Origin: Vreelandella neptunia
GTDB taxonomy: Bacteria > Pseudomonadota > Gammaproteobacteria > Pseudomonadales > Halomonadaceae
DNA: 64,000 nucleotides
Assembly: GCF_022489065.1 (NCBI RefSeq)
Contig: NZ_JAKVTW010000005.1
Coordinates: 1 to 64,000 of the forward strand
Direction: 5' to 3'
The position numbers and the translations under genes were made by a program. Each line of letters opens with the position of its first letter. Position 1 is the stretch's first letter. A model generated the notes under the pieces. That model saw nothing but the letters and a program-made list of their open reading frames with translations. It searched no databases and was not told where the DNA came from. Shown one piece after another: positions 8,811 to 18,398 of the stretch.

Positions 8811-10547
8811 ATGACGGCACTTACAACGAGCAGTTTTGCGCAAGCGCACGCCACCTTTAATCACGTTTGGGCGGCGCTGATGCTGGAAGAGCTCTACCGT
8901 TTAGGCGTGCGTGATGTAGTGGTGGCACCGGGTTCGCGCTCGTCGCCGCTGACCATGGCCGCCAGCGAGCATGCCGGGCTGCGCTGCCACTGCCATTTTG
9001 ACGAGCGGGGGCTAGGGTTTATGGCGCTGGGCATTGCCCGGGGAAGCCATCGGCCGGTGGTGGTGATCACGACCTCAGGCACCGCCGTGGCCAACCTCTA
9101 CCCGTCAGTGGTGGAAGCCAATTTGCTTGGCGTGCCGCTGATTGTGCTCTCCGCTGACCGACCCATTGAGCTGCTGGATAACGGCAGCAATCAGGCGATC
9201 GACCAGCGGGATATCTTCTCCCGCCACACCATTTTTCATCACGACCTGCCACCGCCCGATGCGGAGATAAAAGCAGCATTTCTGCTTAGCACGATTGATC
9301 AATCCGTTGATCACCAGCGCCGCACCCCTGGCCCCATCCATATCAACTGCCGTTACCGCGAGCCTCTCTACCCAGGTGACGCCTTGGTGGATGCCAGTGA
9401 CTATCTCGCCCCGCTGGGGCGCTGGCTGACGGCTTCAAAGCCGTGGAGTGATTGGGCGACCAGCACTACGATGCCAGCCTTCAAGGACGATTGGGAGGCG
9501 TTTGCCCAGCATAGGGGGATTATGGTTGTCGGCAGCGTTGATGACCTCCAACAAGCGCAGCAAGTAGTTGCACTAGCCGAGCAGCTGGGCTGGCCACTGC
9601 TGGCGGATGTGCAGAGCCAGCTTCGCTTTGATCCTAATAACCTGATCCATTTTGATCTGGCGCTCCATGACGAACGCTTTAGCGCGGAACTGGCTAAGGC
9701 CGAGGTGCTGTTGCAGTTTGGCGGTCGGTTAATCTCCAAGCGGCTCACTCAGTTTATTGCCCAACAGCCCTGGCAGGATGTCTGGTTGGTTGAGCCACTG
9801 CCCCAACGGCTGGACCCTGACTACTGCGTTAAGCGCCGGTTGATTAGCTCGCCCGCGAATTTCATAGCTGGCTTGCCGGAAATTCCCGAACAAGCGCCTT
9901 GGCATCAATTGGAAAGCCTGCAATGCCGCAGAAGCCAGCTTGTAGAAGAGCAGTGCGCGGCATTCTCAGAGCTGGGTGTTTGCCACCAGCTAGCGCAGCT
10001 GGCTGAAGGGCAGCTTTTTATCGGTAACAGCCTGCCTGCACGGCTAATGAATATGCTGGGAAAACATCGTAAAAAGCTGCTTCGAGTATTGGCCAATCGC
10101 GGCGCTTCCGGTATCGATGGTTTGATCGCCACGGCTTATGGCGTCAGCTGCACATGTTCGGCACCCACGACCATTGTGCTGGGAGATACCAGCGCGCTGC
10201 ATGATCTCAACAGTTTGGCGCTGTTAAAGCAGGCCAATCAGCCCCTGGTGGTGGTTATTCTCAATAATGATGGCGGCAGTATTTTTCATATGCTGCCGGT
10301 GCCTAAACAGGGGGAGTTGCTGGAGCGCTATTATCGCCAGCCCCATGGGCTGAATTTTGAGTACGCGGCCAAGATGTTTGGGCTTGGTTATTCAGCGCCC
10401 GACTCATTGGAGGCCTTCGCGGCGGCTTATACCCAGGCGTTAGAGGTGGGCGTTACGTTGATCGAGGTGAACGTGCCGCATCAACAGGTCGCCGATGATC
10501 TTAAGGCGCTTGGTTTAGCAATTCGAGGCGGCGCGCGTGAGCAGTAA
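8811..10547 (+). CDS. menD: 2-succinyl-5-enolpyruvyl-6-hydroxy-3-cyclohexene-1-carboxylate synthase
   Basis: This 578-residue thiamine diphosphate enzyme joins isochorismate and 2-oxoglutarate to form SEPHCHC. The N-terminal pyrimidine-binding part shows [20 protein letters not shown], then [17 protein letters not shown] and [17 protein letters not shown]. The C-terminal ThDP/Mg site is [16 protein letters not shown] with [12 protein letters not shown] after it. The gene begins 5 bases after menF, and its end overlaps the menH start by 11 bases, indicating one transcript. Confidence 0.95.
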   Translation: MTALTTSSFAQAHATFNHVWAALMLEELYRLGVRDVVVAPGSRSSPLTMAASEHAGLRCHCHFDERGLGFMALGIARGSHRPVVVITTSGTAVANLYPSVVEANLLGVPLIVLSADRPIELLDNGSNQAIDQRDIFSRHTIFHHDLPPPDAEIKAAFLLSTIDQSVDHQRRTPGPIHINCRYREPLYPGDALVDASDYLAPLGRWLTASKPWSDWATSTTMPAFKDDWEAFAQHRGIMVVGSVDDLQQAQQVVALAEQLGWPLLADVQSQLRFDPNNLIHFDLALHDERFSAELAKAEVLLQFGGRLISKRLTQFIAQQPWQDVWLVEPLPQRLDPDYCVKRRLISSPANFIAGLPEIPEQAPWHQLESLQCRRSQLVEEQCAAFSELGVCHQLAQLAEGQLFIGNSLPARLMNMLGKHRKKLLRVLANRGASGIDGLIATAYGVSCTCSAPTTIVLGDTSALHDLNSLALLKQANQPLVVVILNNDGGSIFHMLPVPKQGELLERYYRQPHGLNFEYAAKMFGLGYSAPDSLEAFAAAYTQALEVGVTLIEVNVPHQQVADDLKALGLAIRGGAREQ

Positions 10548-11298
10548 ATCTCAGGCGCCTACCCTGGTGCTGCTACACGGCCTGCTGGGTAATCGACAGG
10601 ACTGGAGTGAAGTCATCGCTGGCTTGGAAGGCATCAACTGCCTCGCGCTGGATTTGCCCGGTCACGGCCAGAATCACCACGTGCATGTAGTCTCTTTTGA
10701 GGCGTTTAACCATTGGCTTGGCGATACGCTGCTAACCCACGGTATTCATCGTTACTGCCTGCTGGGCTACTCCCTGGGCGGGCGTTTGGCGCTTTACCAT
10801 GCCAGCCGTCAACCGGTGGGGCTGGAAGCACTCTGGCTGGAGAGTGCCCACCCAGGGCTGCCTGCCAGTGATCGCACTGCACGCCTTGCCCATGACGAAC
10901 AGTGGGCAAGCCGTTTTGAGCAAGAGCCGCTGAAAGACGTACTGGCCGATTGGTATCAGCAGCCGGTGTTTGCCGATCTCACTGAGCGCCAGCGCAGTCG
11001 GCAAATTCAACGTCGCCTATCAAACCGTGGGCCAGCCGTCGCCAATATGCTGCGGTCAACGTCCTTGGCTCATCAGCCCTTGCTATGGCCGTGGCTGGAA
11101 AATACCTCGCTACCGGTCAGCTATTTTTCAGGCCAGCGGGACACCAAGTTTCACGCTCTTGCCACTCACTTAGCAACGATGGCCCCGCGCCTGCGCCATA
11201 TCACGCTGGAGGGGGGCCATAATCTTCATGCTGAGCAGCCGGAGAAAGTTTTAGAACAGCTCAGCTTGTGGTATCGCACGCATGGAGTCACCGGTTAA
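10537..11298 (+). CDS. menH: SHCHC synthase, alpha/beta hydrolase fold
   Basis: The protein is 253 residues, beginning at GTG 10537 inside the end of menD. It has the oxyanion region [14 protein letters not shown], the nucleophile elbow [11 protein letters not shown], an acid region [12 protein letters not shown] and the catalytic histidine in [12 protein letters not shown]. MenH eliminates pyruvate from SEPHCHC to form SHCHC. The fold alone is not diagnostic, but the position after menD and the LxDLPGHG..H pattern make MenH the clear choice. Confidence 0.9.
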   Translation: MSSKSQAPTLVLLHGLLGNRQDWSEVIAGLEGINCLALDLPGHGQNHHVHVVSFEAFNHWLGDTLLTHGIHRYCLLGYSLGGRLALYHASRQPVGLEALWLESAHPGLPASDRTARLAHDEQWASRFEQEPLKDVLADWYQQPVFADLTERQRSRQIQRRLSNRGPAVANMLRSTSLAHQPLLWPWLENTSLPVSYFSGQRDTKFHALATHLATMAPRLRHITLEGGHNLHAEQPEKVLEQLSLWYRTHGVTG

Positions 11299-11306
11299 AC
11301 CGGCGT

Positions 11307-12824
11307 TCAGTGGATCAGCAGTAGCCAAGGTAGGCCTACCGCTAGCCATACCACCAGGAACAGTAGCCCGAAGATCGCCCCTAGCTTCCAGAACATCGCA
11401 CTGGGGAGGTAGCCGCTGCCGTAGTAAACCGGGCTTGGGCCAGTGCCGTAAGGGGTGAGAATGCCCATAAAGCCAAGTGTAGGCAGTAGCAGCAGGATAA
11501 ACATCTCCATATCCAGCCCGGCAATACCCGATGCCGCCGCCAGAATCACCGGCAATAAAGCGGTGACATGGGCTGTCACGCTGGCAAAGAAGTAGTGCAA
11601 TAGATAGAAGATGACCACCAGCGCCACCATCGCCATCAGCGGGTCAAAGTGGCTTATCTGCCCACCCACCACATTGCCAAACCAAGTAACGAACCCCACC
11701 TGACTTAGTCCGCCTGCTAGTGCCACCAGGGTGGCAAACCATACAAAGGTGTTCCAGGCGGCGCGGTTATCAAGGATATCGCTCCACGAGACGATGCCCG
11801 TTAGCAGCATGCCGCAGATGACGATTAATCCCACCAATGATGCTGAGATAATATCGCTGGCAAAAATCCACAGCAGCAGGGCAGAAACGACCATGATGAT
11901 GAGCACTATTTCGTTGCGTGTCAGTGCGCCTAGCTTGGTTAACTCCTCACCCGCCCAGTCGGAAATTTCGTGACCCGCCTTCACTTCTGGGGCACACAGC
12001 CAGTAGCTTAATAGCGGCACTAGCAGCAGTAGCAGAATGCCCACTGGGGCCACCGCCATGAACCACTGCCCCCAGTTAATCTGGATACCGGTGGCGCTTT
12101 CGGTGAGCGCAATAGCCAATAGGTTAGGGGCCAGGGCGGTCAAAAATAGTGAGCTGGTAACACAGGTAGAGGCGAGCGCCGTCCACATCAAAAAGCTGCC
12201 CATACGCTTCATGCTGGGGTCGTTAGGCAGTGAATCGTAAAGCGGCGGCAGGTTGCGAATGACGGGATAGATCGTGCCCCCGCTGCGGGCGGTGTTGGAA
12301 GGCGTAAAGGGGGCAAGAATGCCATCGGCAATCATTACCGCGTAGCCAAGGGTCAAGGTACGTTTACCCATGGTTTTGACCAGCCAGAGGGAAATTCGCC
12401 TGCCCAGCCCGGTTTTTTCGTACCCCAGAGCAAACATAAAGGCACCAAAAATCAGCCATACCGTGGAGTTGGTAAAGCCCGACACTGCCCACGAAAATGC
12501 TTGGTTGGCAGCGTTAAACCCATCAGCCGCTAGCTGTGCTGGTGAGAACAGTACCCAGGGGGAGAGCAGCGCCACTAAGGTAACGCCGATCAACCCCACC
12601 ACCGCCCCTGGTAAGGGTTCGAGAATCAAGCCCACCACGCAGCCGAGGAATATGGCGAAAAAATACCACGCATGAGGCGCTAGCCCCTCGGGCGTGGGGA
12701 TAAATGCAACCACAATGGCAACGGCTAGCGGGGCTAGCAGTTTCCATAATGGCGTAGAGGGTTTTGTAGAAGGCGCCGGAGGTGTTGCTGGAGATCCTGA
12801 TGAGGATTGCGCACTGCTGTTCAT
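11307..12824 (-). CDS. DASS-family dicarboxylate/anion exchanger (TtdT/CitT-like)
   Basis: This 505-residue polytopic carrier has the family's paired substrate/cation motifs: PSNTARSGGTIYPVIRNL in the first half and TPYGTGPSPVYYGSGYLPS in the second. WNTFVWFATLVALAGGL is also typical of the CitT/TtdT branch. That branch exchanges tartrate, citrate, fumarate or 2-oxoglutarate for succinate. It lies between menH and frdA and faces away from frdA, sharing its 298-base upstream region. The most likely role is fumarate or malate import with succinate export during fumarate respiration; the substrate is inferred from context. Confidence 0.82.
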   Translation of the reverse strand: MNSSAQSSSGSPATPPAPSTKPSTPLWKLLAPLAVAIVVAFIPTPEGLAPHAWYFFAIFLGCVVGLILEPLPGAVVGLIGVTLVALLSPWVLFSPAQLAADGFNAANQAFSWAVSGFTNSTVWLIFGAFMFALGYEKTGLGRRISLWLVKTMGKRTLTLGYAVMIADGILAPFTPSNTARSGGTIYPVIRNLPPLYDSLPNDPSMKRMGSFLMWTALASTCVTSSLFLTALAPNLLAIALTESATGIQINWGQWFMAVAPVGILLLLLVPLLSYWLCAPEVKAGHEISDWAGEELTKLGALTRNEIVLIIMVVSALLLWIFASDIISASLVGLIVICGMLLTGIVSWSDILDNRAAWNTFVWFATLVALAGGLSQVGFVTWFGNVVGGQISHFDPLMAMVALVVIFYLLHYFFASVTAHVTALLPVILAAASGIAGLDMEMFILLLLPTLGFMGILTPYGTGPSPVYYGSGYLPSAMFWKLGAIFGLLFLVVWLAVGLPWLLLIH

Positions 12825-12982
12825 GCGGCTGCTCTCTTCTATGTTAGTAGCAAAAGTCTTACAGGGAGGGGCTCGCTAAACGCATCGCTTAATAGAAGCG
12901 CAGCGGTAGAGAGCGAAGTAGATTAGCGCCCAGCTGTTATGGCCCTAATATGGCCTTAGCACCACCCTCAACGGGGCTTTAC

Positions 12983-12996
12983 TTGATGTGCGTCAA
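12983..12996. promoter_or_regulatory. Anr/FNR-type site upstream of frdA and the DASS gene
   Basis: TTGATGTGCGTCAA matches the FNR/Anr consensus TTGAT-N4-ATCAA at 9 of 10 defined positions. Its centre (12989.5) lies about 133 bases before frdA ATG and 165 bases before the divergent DASS start. An AT-rich -10-like string (AATAAA, about 13018-13023) sits at the spacing expected for a class II activated promoter. This supports oxygen-dependent control of the frd-men operon and perhaps of the carrier. Confidence 0.6.
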
Positions 12997-13122
12997 TAGT
13001 TCTTTAGACCAATGCGCAATAAACACTTCGCTGACGAAGGGTATGGTAGTTTCCATCCAGTGATAGGCATCGAAGAGCGTCGCACCTGCGACCTTTGAAC
13101 CTAGCAAAGGGAAGGGATTGTC

Positions 13123-14910
13123 ATGCAGCAGCGAGATTTCGATATCGTGATTGTGGGTGGGGGAGGTGCAGGCTTGCGTGCTGCTATCGCGGCTGCTGAG
13201 CACGCCAAGGAACACAAAACGCCTCAACGTATTGCGCTGCTCTCCAAGGTGTATCCCATGCGCTCCCATACTGTGGCTGCTGAAGGCGGGGCGGCTGCGG
13301 TTACCAGCCCAGAAGATTCCCACCAAGCGCACTTTGACGACACGGTATCCGGCGGTGACTGGCTGGTTGAGCAGGGCGTCGTCGACTACTTTGTCCACCA
13401 CGCCTATCAAGAGCTGGTGCAGATGGAGCGCTGGGGCTGCCCATGGAGTCGCAAGGATGACGGCGAAGTGCAGGTACGCCGCTTTGGGGGCATGAAAACC
13501 GCCCGCACCTGGTTTGCCGCCGATAAGACCGGCTTTCATATGCTCCACACCCTGTTTCAAACTTCCCTCAAATACCCCGAGATCGAGCGCTTCGATGAGT
13601 ACTTTGTGCTCGACCTGGCCGTCCACGAAGGCGCTGTGATTGGTGTGATTGCCCTGGAAATTGCCACCGGTGAGCTGATTCTGCTGCGTACCAAAGCGGT
13701 AGTGCTCGCCACCGGCGGCGCGGGGCGTTTGTTCCGCTTTAATACCAATGCGGGCATTGTCACCGGCGATGGGATGGCAATGGCCTACCGTCACGGCGTG
13801 GCGCTGCGGGATATGGAGTTTGTTCAGTATCACCCCACTGGCTTACCTGGTTCAGGCATTTTGATTACTGAAGCGTGCCGGGGCGAAGGTGGCATTTTGC
13901 TCAATAAAGATGGCTATCGCTATCTACAGGATTACGGCCTTGGCCCGGAAACCCCGCTTGGCAAACCGGAAAACAAGTACATGGAACTGGGCCCGAGGGA
14001 CAAGCTCTCCCAGGCCTTCTGGCAGGAGCAGCAGGCAGGCCGCACCGGCAAGTATGGTGACAGCGATGTGGTTTATCTTGATCTGCGCCACTTGGGCGAA
14101 AAAACCATTCTGGAGCGCCTGCCGTTTATCTGCGAGCTGGCCAAGTCCTATGTCAATGTCGACCCGGTGAAAGAGCCGATTCCTATTCGTCCGGCGGTGC
14201 ACTACACCATGGGCGGCATTGAAACCAACCCACAGTGTGAAACCACCATCGCCGGGCTCTATGCCGCCGGGGAGTGCGCTTCGGTGGGCCTTCACGGTGC
14301 CAACCGCCTGGGCTCAAACTCGTTAAGTGAGCTATTGGTATTTGGCCGCCTGGCCGGTGAACAGGCCAGTCAGCGCGCGGCGCAAACCGAGTGGGCCGAT
14401 GAACGCCTGCTGGAAGCCCAGGGGGATCGCCAGCAAGCCAAGCTGCTGCGTCTATGTGATGGCACCGGCAGTGCCGAGAACTGGGTAGAGCTCAAGCACG
14501 CTATGGTGCAGGCCATGGAGAGCGGCTGCGGGATTTACCGTACCGAAGAGGGCATGCGCCACTCTCTGGATACCATGCGCGAGCTGCGTGCGCGCTTTAA
14601 TAAAGTTCGCGTTAACGATACCAGCAAGATTTTTAATACCGAGCTACTGGAGTGTTTGGAGCTGGAGTGCGGCCTGGATATTGCCGAAGCCTCCTGTTTG
14701 GGCGCGCTTGAGCGCCGTGAATCCCGCGGCGCCCACCAGCGCTTGGACGAGGGTATGCAAAAACGCGATGACGTTAACTACCTCAAGCACAGCCAGGTGT
14801 TCTACCAAGGCGATGCTCATGCCGAGCTGCGCTGGCAGGACGTTGATGTGCGGTTTTCTGCCCCGGCTGAGCGGGCTTATGGCGATGCGGGTAAAGGGAG
14901 TAAGGCATGA
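13123..14910 (+). CDS. frdA: Fumarate reductase flavoprotein subunit
   Basis: The protein is 595 residues. It opens with an FAD dinucleotide fold ([20 protein letters not shown]). It has the covalent flavin histidine in [14 protein letters not shown] (H49), the catalytic-loop string [11 protein letters not shown] and the substrate histidine/arginine regions [23 protein letters not shown] and [10 protein letters not shown]. It reduces fumarate to succinate on the cytoplasmic face of the inner membrane. The adjoining frdC and frdD anchors and men genes favour quinol:fumarate reductase over succinate dehydrogenase. It is the first gene of frdABCD-menBCE. Confidence 0.95.
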   Translation: MQQRDFDIVIVGGGGAGLRAAIAAAEHAKEHKTPQRIALLSKVYPMRSHTVAAEGGAAAVTSPEDSHQAHFDDTVSGGDWLVEQGVVDYFVHHAYQELVQMERWGCPWSRKDDGEVQVRRFGGMKTARTWFAADKTGFHMLHTLFQTSLKYPEIERFDEYFVLDLAVHEGAVIGVIALEIATGELILLRTKAVVLATGGAGRLFRFNTNAGIVTGDGMAMAYRHGVALRDMEFVQYHPTGLPGSGILITEACRGEGGILLNKDGYRYLQDYGLGPETPLGKPENKYMELGPRDKLSQAFWQEQQAGRTGKYGDSDVVYLDLRHLGEKTILERLPFICELAKSYVNVDPVKEPIPIRPAVHYTMGGIETNPQCETTIAGLYAAGECASVGLHGANRLGSNSLSELLVFGRLAGEQASQRAAQTEWADERLLEAQGDRQQAKLLRLCDGTGSAENWVELKHAMVQAMESGCGIYRTEEGMRHSLDTMRELRARFNKVRVNDTSKIFNTELLECLELECGLDIAEASCLGALERRESRGAHQRLDEGMQKRDDVNYLKHSQVFYQGDAHAELRWQDVDVRFSAPAERAYGDAGKGSKA

Positions 14911-15719
14911 GCACCGATCAAATCACTGCCAAGCGTGTTAGCACTGATAACACCAGCGCGAATAACATCAGTACTAATCACACCAAAACCAAGCACATCA
15001 GCGTCAAACGCTACCTACCGGACTCCTCAACTGAGACGTTCTGGCAAGAGTATGACCTACCGGTGGATGACAGCACCTCGCTGCTGGATGCCCTCAACCA
15101 TATCAAAGAGCAGCTTGATAGCACGCTGAGCTATCGCTGGTCGTGCCGTATGGCGATTTGTGGCTCCTGCGGGGTCATGGTTAACGGCATCCCTAAACTG
15201 GGCTGCAAAACCTTCCTGCGCGATTACGAGGGCGATATTCGTATCGAGCCGCTGGCCCACTTTCCGGTACAGCGGGATTTGGTGGTAGATATGGCGATCT
15301 TCCTTGAGCACTTGGCGGCGGTGAAGCCCTATCTGATTGACGATAACCCGGTAAAACCCTACGACCCCAATGCGCCGGAAACCTACCGCCAGACGCCGGA
15401 GCAACTGGAGCGCTACAAGCAGTTCGCTAACTGCATCAACTGTGGGCTTTGCTACTCCGCCTGCCCGCAGTTTGGGCTTAATCAAGAGTTCCTCGGCCCG
15501 GCAGCGCTAACGCTGGCTCACCGTTACAACCTGGACAGCCGCGACAGTGGCAAAAAAGAGCGCATGGCCGAGCTTAACCGCCACGACGGCGTATGGAGCT
15601 GTACCTTTGTGGGCTTCTGCTCGAAGGTGTGCCCCAAAAACGTTGACCCTGCCGCTGCGGTAAATCAAGGCAAGGTCGAGGCTGCTAAACATACGCTTAT
15701 TGCGTTGTTTAAAGGGTAG
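14907..15719 (+). CDS. frdB: Fumarate reductase iron-sulfur subunit with an N-terminal extension
   Basis: The protein is 270 residues, and its ATG overlaps the frdA stop by 4 bases (ATGA). Ligands for the three clusters are clear: [10 protein letters not shown] with the later C of KLGCKTF ([2Fe-2S]), [13 protein letters not shown] and [12 protein letters not shown]. It passes electrons from menaquinol to FrdA. Compared with E. coli FrdB, about 26 extra residues precede the conserved ISVKRYLP start. They are rich in Ser, Thr, Asn and Lys and contain imperfect ~10-residue repeats. No alternative ATG follows the extension, so it is likely translated. Confidence 0.94.
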   Translation: MSTDQITAKRVSTDNTSANNISTNHTKTKHISVKRYLPDSSTETFWQEYDLPVDDSTSLLDALNHIKEQLDSTLSYRWSCRMAICGSCGVMVNGIPKLGCKTFLRDYEGDIRIEPLAHFPVQRDLVVDMAIFLEHLAAVKPYLIDDNPVKPYDPNAPETYRQTPEQLERYKQFANCINCGLCYSACPQFGLNQEFLGPAALTLAHRYNLDSRDSGKKERMAELNRHDGVWSCTFVGFCSKVCPKNVDPAAAVNQGKVEAAKHTLIALFKG

Positions 15720-15732
15720 GAGGAGGAACATC

Positions 15733-16128
15733 ATGGATAAATCATCATCGCAACGCCTGCCACCGCTGAAACGTAACTGGTGGCTAAAGCACCGTTTTTT
15801 TAAGCTCTATATGCTGCGTGAAGCCACGGTGCTACCGCTGGTGTTTTTCACGCTCTGTTTACTCGCCGGTATGGTTGCCCTGCTGCAAGGGGCGGAGAGC
15901 TGGCAGGGGTGGATTGCCTTTATGGGTTCCCCCATCGTGCTGCTACTGAATCTTTTGGCCTTGGCTGCCAGCCTATACCACGCCGCCACTTTCTTTGTGC
16001 TGTTCCCGAGGGTGATGCCGATTCGCATCGCTGGGCATAGCCTGCCCGATCAAGTCATTGTTGCCGGGCAGTGGGCGGGAGTTGTAGTGGTCGCGCTGCT
16101 ATTTTTCTGGCTATTGGGGAGGGGCTGA
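15733..16128 (+). CDS. frdC: Fumarate reductase membrane anchor subunit C
   Basis: This is a 131-residue protein with three membrane helices, starting at ATG 15733 behind AGGAGG. FrdC features include WWLKHRFFKLYMLREATVLPL before helix 1, SWQGWIAFMGSP between helices, and LYHAATFFVLFPRVMPIR. With FrdD it anchors FrdAB and forms the menaquinol site. It starts 13 bases after frdB, and frdD follows after 2 bases. Confidence 0.92.
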   Translation: MDKSSSQRLPPLKRNWWLKHRFFKLYMLREATVLPLVFFTLCLLAGMVALLQGAESWQGWIAFMGSPIVLLLNLLALAASLYHAATFFVLFPRVMPIRIAGHSLPDQVIVAGQWAGVVVVALLFFWLLGRG

Positions 16129-16130
16129 AC

Positions 16131-16541
16131 ATGAACAAAATAGCCATGAATAAGCCAAGCATGGGCCAAAATAGTGCTCAGCATAAACAAGCCTTTGATG
16201 AGCCGCTTTGGTGGGGACTGTTTAGCGCGGGCGGCGTCTGTTTCGCCATTTTACTGCCCGCCGTGATTCTGTTTATCGCCGTTCTACTGCCCCTGGGCCT
16301 GCTACCCGCTGAGGAGCTGAGCTATGAGCGGGCATCTTCGCTGCTGTTTAGCGTGCCGGGCTTTCTATTTGTTGGGGCGGTGGTTTGTCTACCGCTATTC
16401 CATGCCGCCCACCGCCTGCGCCATGGGATGTTTGATATCAGCGTGGGCAATGACGCACTCAATAAAAAGCTGATGTACGGTAGTGCTGCGCTACTGAGCT
16501 TGTTGGCGCTGGGCGTAGTCGTGGCGGGCATGCTGAGCTAA
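16131..16541 (+). CDS. frdD: Fumarate reductase membrane anchor subunit D
   Basis: The protein is 136 residues with three membrane helices. [19 protein letters not shown] opens the conserved part, matching the FrdD pattern, and [16 protein letters not shown] marks the loop-helix region near the quinone site. About 20 extra residues, rich in Met, Asn, Lys and Gln, precede it. A frame start at 16071 lies inside frdC and is unlikely; ATG 16131 directly follows the frdC stop. The gene is followed by menB after 46 bases. Confidence 0.9.
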   Translation: MNKIAMNKPSMGQNSAQHKQAFDEPLWWGLFSAGGVCFAILLPAVILFIAVLLPLGLLPAEELSYERASSLLFSVPGFLFVGAVVCLPLFHAAHRLRHGMFDISVGNDALNKKLMYGSAALLSLLALGVVVAGMLS

Positions 16542-16587
16542 ACGGTTCGCTGTCAGCATTTCGTCCCAACAGATAAAAGAGAGTGGC

Positions 16588-17448
16588 ATGATCAACGGAC
16601 TCACTGAAACAGAACTCTATGCACCGGTAGAGTGGCAGGATCACTCCGATGGCTATCAGGATATTTTGTACCACACCACCGCCGATGGCATTGCACGTAT
16701 TACCATCAACCGGCCAGAGGTGCGCAACGCCTTTCGTCCGCTAACGGTTAGCGAGATGATACAGGCACTAAGTCGGGCACGTTACGATAGCGCCATTGGC
16801 GCGATTATTATCACCGGTGCAGGCGACAAAGCGTTCTGCTCCGGTGGCGACCAGCGTATTCGTGGCGACTACGGCGGTTACCAGGACGAAGAGGGCGCCC
16901 ACCACCTTAACGTGTTGGACTTCCAGCGCGATATTCGCACCTGCCCTAAGCCGATTATCGCCATGGTGGCCGGTTATGCCATTGGCGGCGGCCATGTGCT
17001 GCATATGATGTGCGACCTGACCATCGCCGCCGATAACGCCATTTTTGGCCAGACCGGCCCTAAAGTCGGCTCCTTCGATGGCGGCTACGGCGCCTCTTAT
17101 ATGGCGCGCATTGTGGGCCAGAAAAAGGCCCGGGAAATCTGGTTTCTGTGCCGCCAGTACGATGCCGCCCAAGCGCTTGAAATGGGGCTGGTCAACCATG
17201 TGGTACCCCTGGTAGCGCTTGAAAAAGAGAGCGTACGCTGGTGCCGTGAAATGCTGCAGAATAGCCCTATGGCACTGCGCTGCCTGAAAGCCGCACTCAA
17301 TGCCGACTGCGACGGGCAAGCCGGGCTTCAGGAGCTGGCGGGCAACGCTACTATGCTCTTCTATATGACCGAAGAGGGGCAGGAGGGGCGTAACGCCTTT
17401 AACGAAAAGCGCCGCCCGGATTTCTCCCGCTACCCGCGCAACCCGTAA
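16588..17448 (+). CDS. menB: 1,4-dihydroxy-2-naphthoyl-CoA synthase
   Basis: This 286-residue crotonase-fold enzyme has the usual MenB length. Oxyanion-hole and active-site strings are [18 protein letters not shown] and [17 protein letters not shown]. The loop [17 protein letters not shown] carries Gly at the position where the other MenB class has Asp, which places it in the bicarbonate-dependent class known from E. coli. It closes the second ring of OSB-CoA to give DHNA-CoA. It lies in the frd operon and its stop overlaps the menC start by one base (TAATG). Confidence 0.95.
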   Translation: MINGLTETELYAPVEWQDHSDGYQDILYHTTADGIARITINRPEVRNAFRPLTVSEMIQALSRARYDSAIGAIIITGAGDKAFCSGGDQRIRGDYGGYQDEEGAHHLNVLDFQRDIRTCPKPIIAMVAGYAIGGGHVLHMMCDLTIAADNAIFGQTGPKVGSFDGGYGASYMARIVGQKKAREIWFLCRQYDAAQALEMGLVNHVVPLVALEKESVRWCREMLQNSPMALRCLKAALNADCDGQAGLQELAGNATMLFYMTEEGQEGRNAFNEKRRPDFSRYPRNP

Positions 17449-18398
17449 TGCAGCTGGCGCTTTACCGCTACACTCTACCGTTTCGCCAGCCGCTGATGTT
17501 TAAAGGTATACGGCTGGCCAGGAGAGAAGGGCTGCTAGTAACGATCAACGGCCAGTGGGGCGAGATAGCCCCGCTGCCTGGCTTCTCCACAGAAACCCTC
17601 GCCGAGGCGGAAGCTGAAAGCCTGGCCTGCCTTGCTGCTATAAAGCGCGGTGATAAAGCCACACCAACGCTACCTTCAGTGCAGTTTGGGTTCGACTGCG
17701 CCCAGCGCCAATGGCCTGCAATTCTTTCCCCACTTTTGCGCCCCTATCCACTGCTCCAAGGGGCGCCTGCGGCGCTGTTAGGCAATCTTGATAATATCGT
17801 AGCCGGATGGGGGGATTTACCGCCGACTCGGCTCAAACTAAAAGTGGCGCGCTATGCTATGGAGGAGGAGCTGGCGCTGATTAACCAGCTGGCTACTCGG
17901 CTACCCTCCGCCCAACTGATTCTGGATGCCAATGGCGGCTGGACGCGGGAAGAGGCTCAGCGTTTCTGCACGTGTCTTCCCCTTGACCATATCGACTACC
18001 TGGAAGAGCCCTGCGCCGCTTTTGCGGACAGCATCGCCGTGGCCGAGGCAACGGGAGTATCCATTGCTCTGGACGAAACGCTATCTCGCCAAGACGCTTG
18101 GTATTATCACCCACAGCTTAAAGCCCTGGTGATCAAACCCACCTTGATTGGCTCGCTAAATGCCTGCCAAGCACTCGTGCAACGAGCTCGAGCGGATAAT
18201 CTGCGTGTAGTTATCTCTTCCAGCTTTGAGTCTGATCTAGGCCTTGGGCAGCTTGCCCGCCTAGCAAGCGAGTGGACGCCCAATGAGCCGCCGGGACTGG
18301 ATACGGGGCATTGGTTAGCTGAGCGAGTTACCTCTGCCGCAGGCGAAGTGATGACAGAAAACATGCACTGTCTCTTTAAAATGGAAAATTCAGCGTGA
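17448..18398 (+). CDS. menC: o-Succinylbenzoate synthase
   Basis: This 316-residue enolase-superfamily protein has a N-terminal capping domain followed by a barrel. The catalytic lysine motif is RLKLKVARY, metal ligands are seen in LILDANGGW, YLEEPC and IALDETLS, and a second lysine appears in ALVIKPTLIGS. It dehydrates SHCHC to o-succinylbenzoate. The gene starts on the last base of menB's stop and overlaps menE by 4 bases, so it is translationally coupled on both sides. Confidence 0.93.
   Translation: MQLALYRYTLPFRQPLMFKGIRLARREGLLVTINGQWGEIAPLPGFSTETLAEAEAESLACLAAIKRGDKATPTLPSVQFGFDCAQRQWPAILSPLLRPYPLLQGAPAALLGNLDNIVAGWGDLPPTRLKLKVARYAMEEELALINQLATRLPSAQLILDANGGWTREEAQRFCTCLPLDHIDYLEEPCAAFADSIAVAEATGVSIALDETLSRQDAWYYHPQLKALVIKPTLIGSLNACQALVQRARADNLRVVISSSFESDLGLGQLARLASEWTPNEPPGLDTGHWLAERVTSAAGEVMTENMHCLFKMENSA

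Noticed and set aside
12979..13833. 284-codon minus-strand frame across the frdA start
   Set aside because: It is antisense to clearly conserved FrdA coding sequence and has no recognisable domain.
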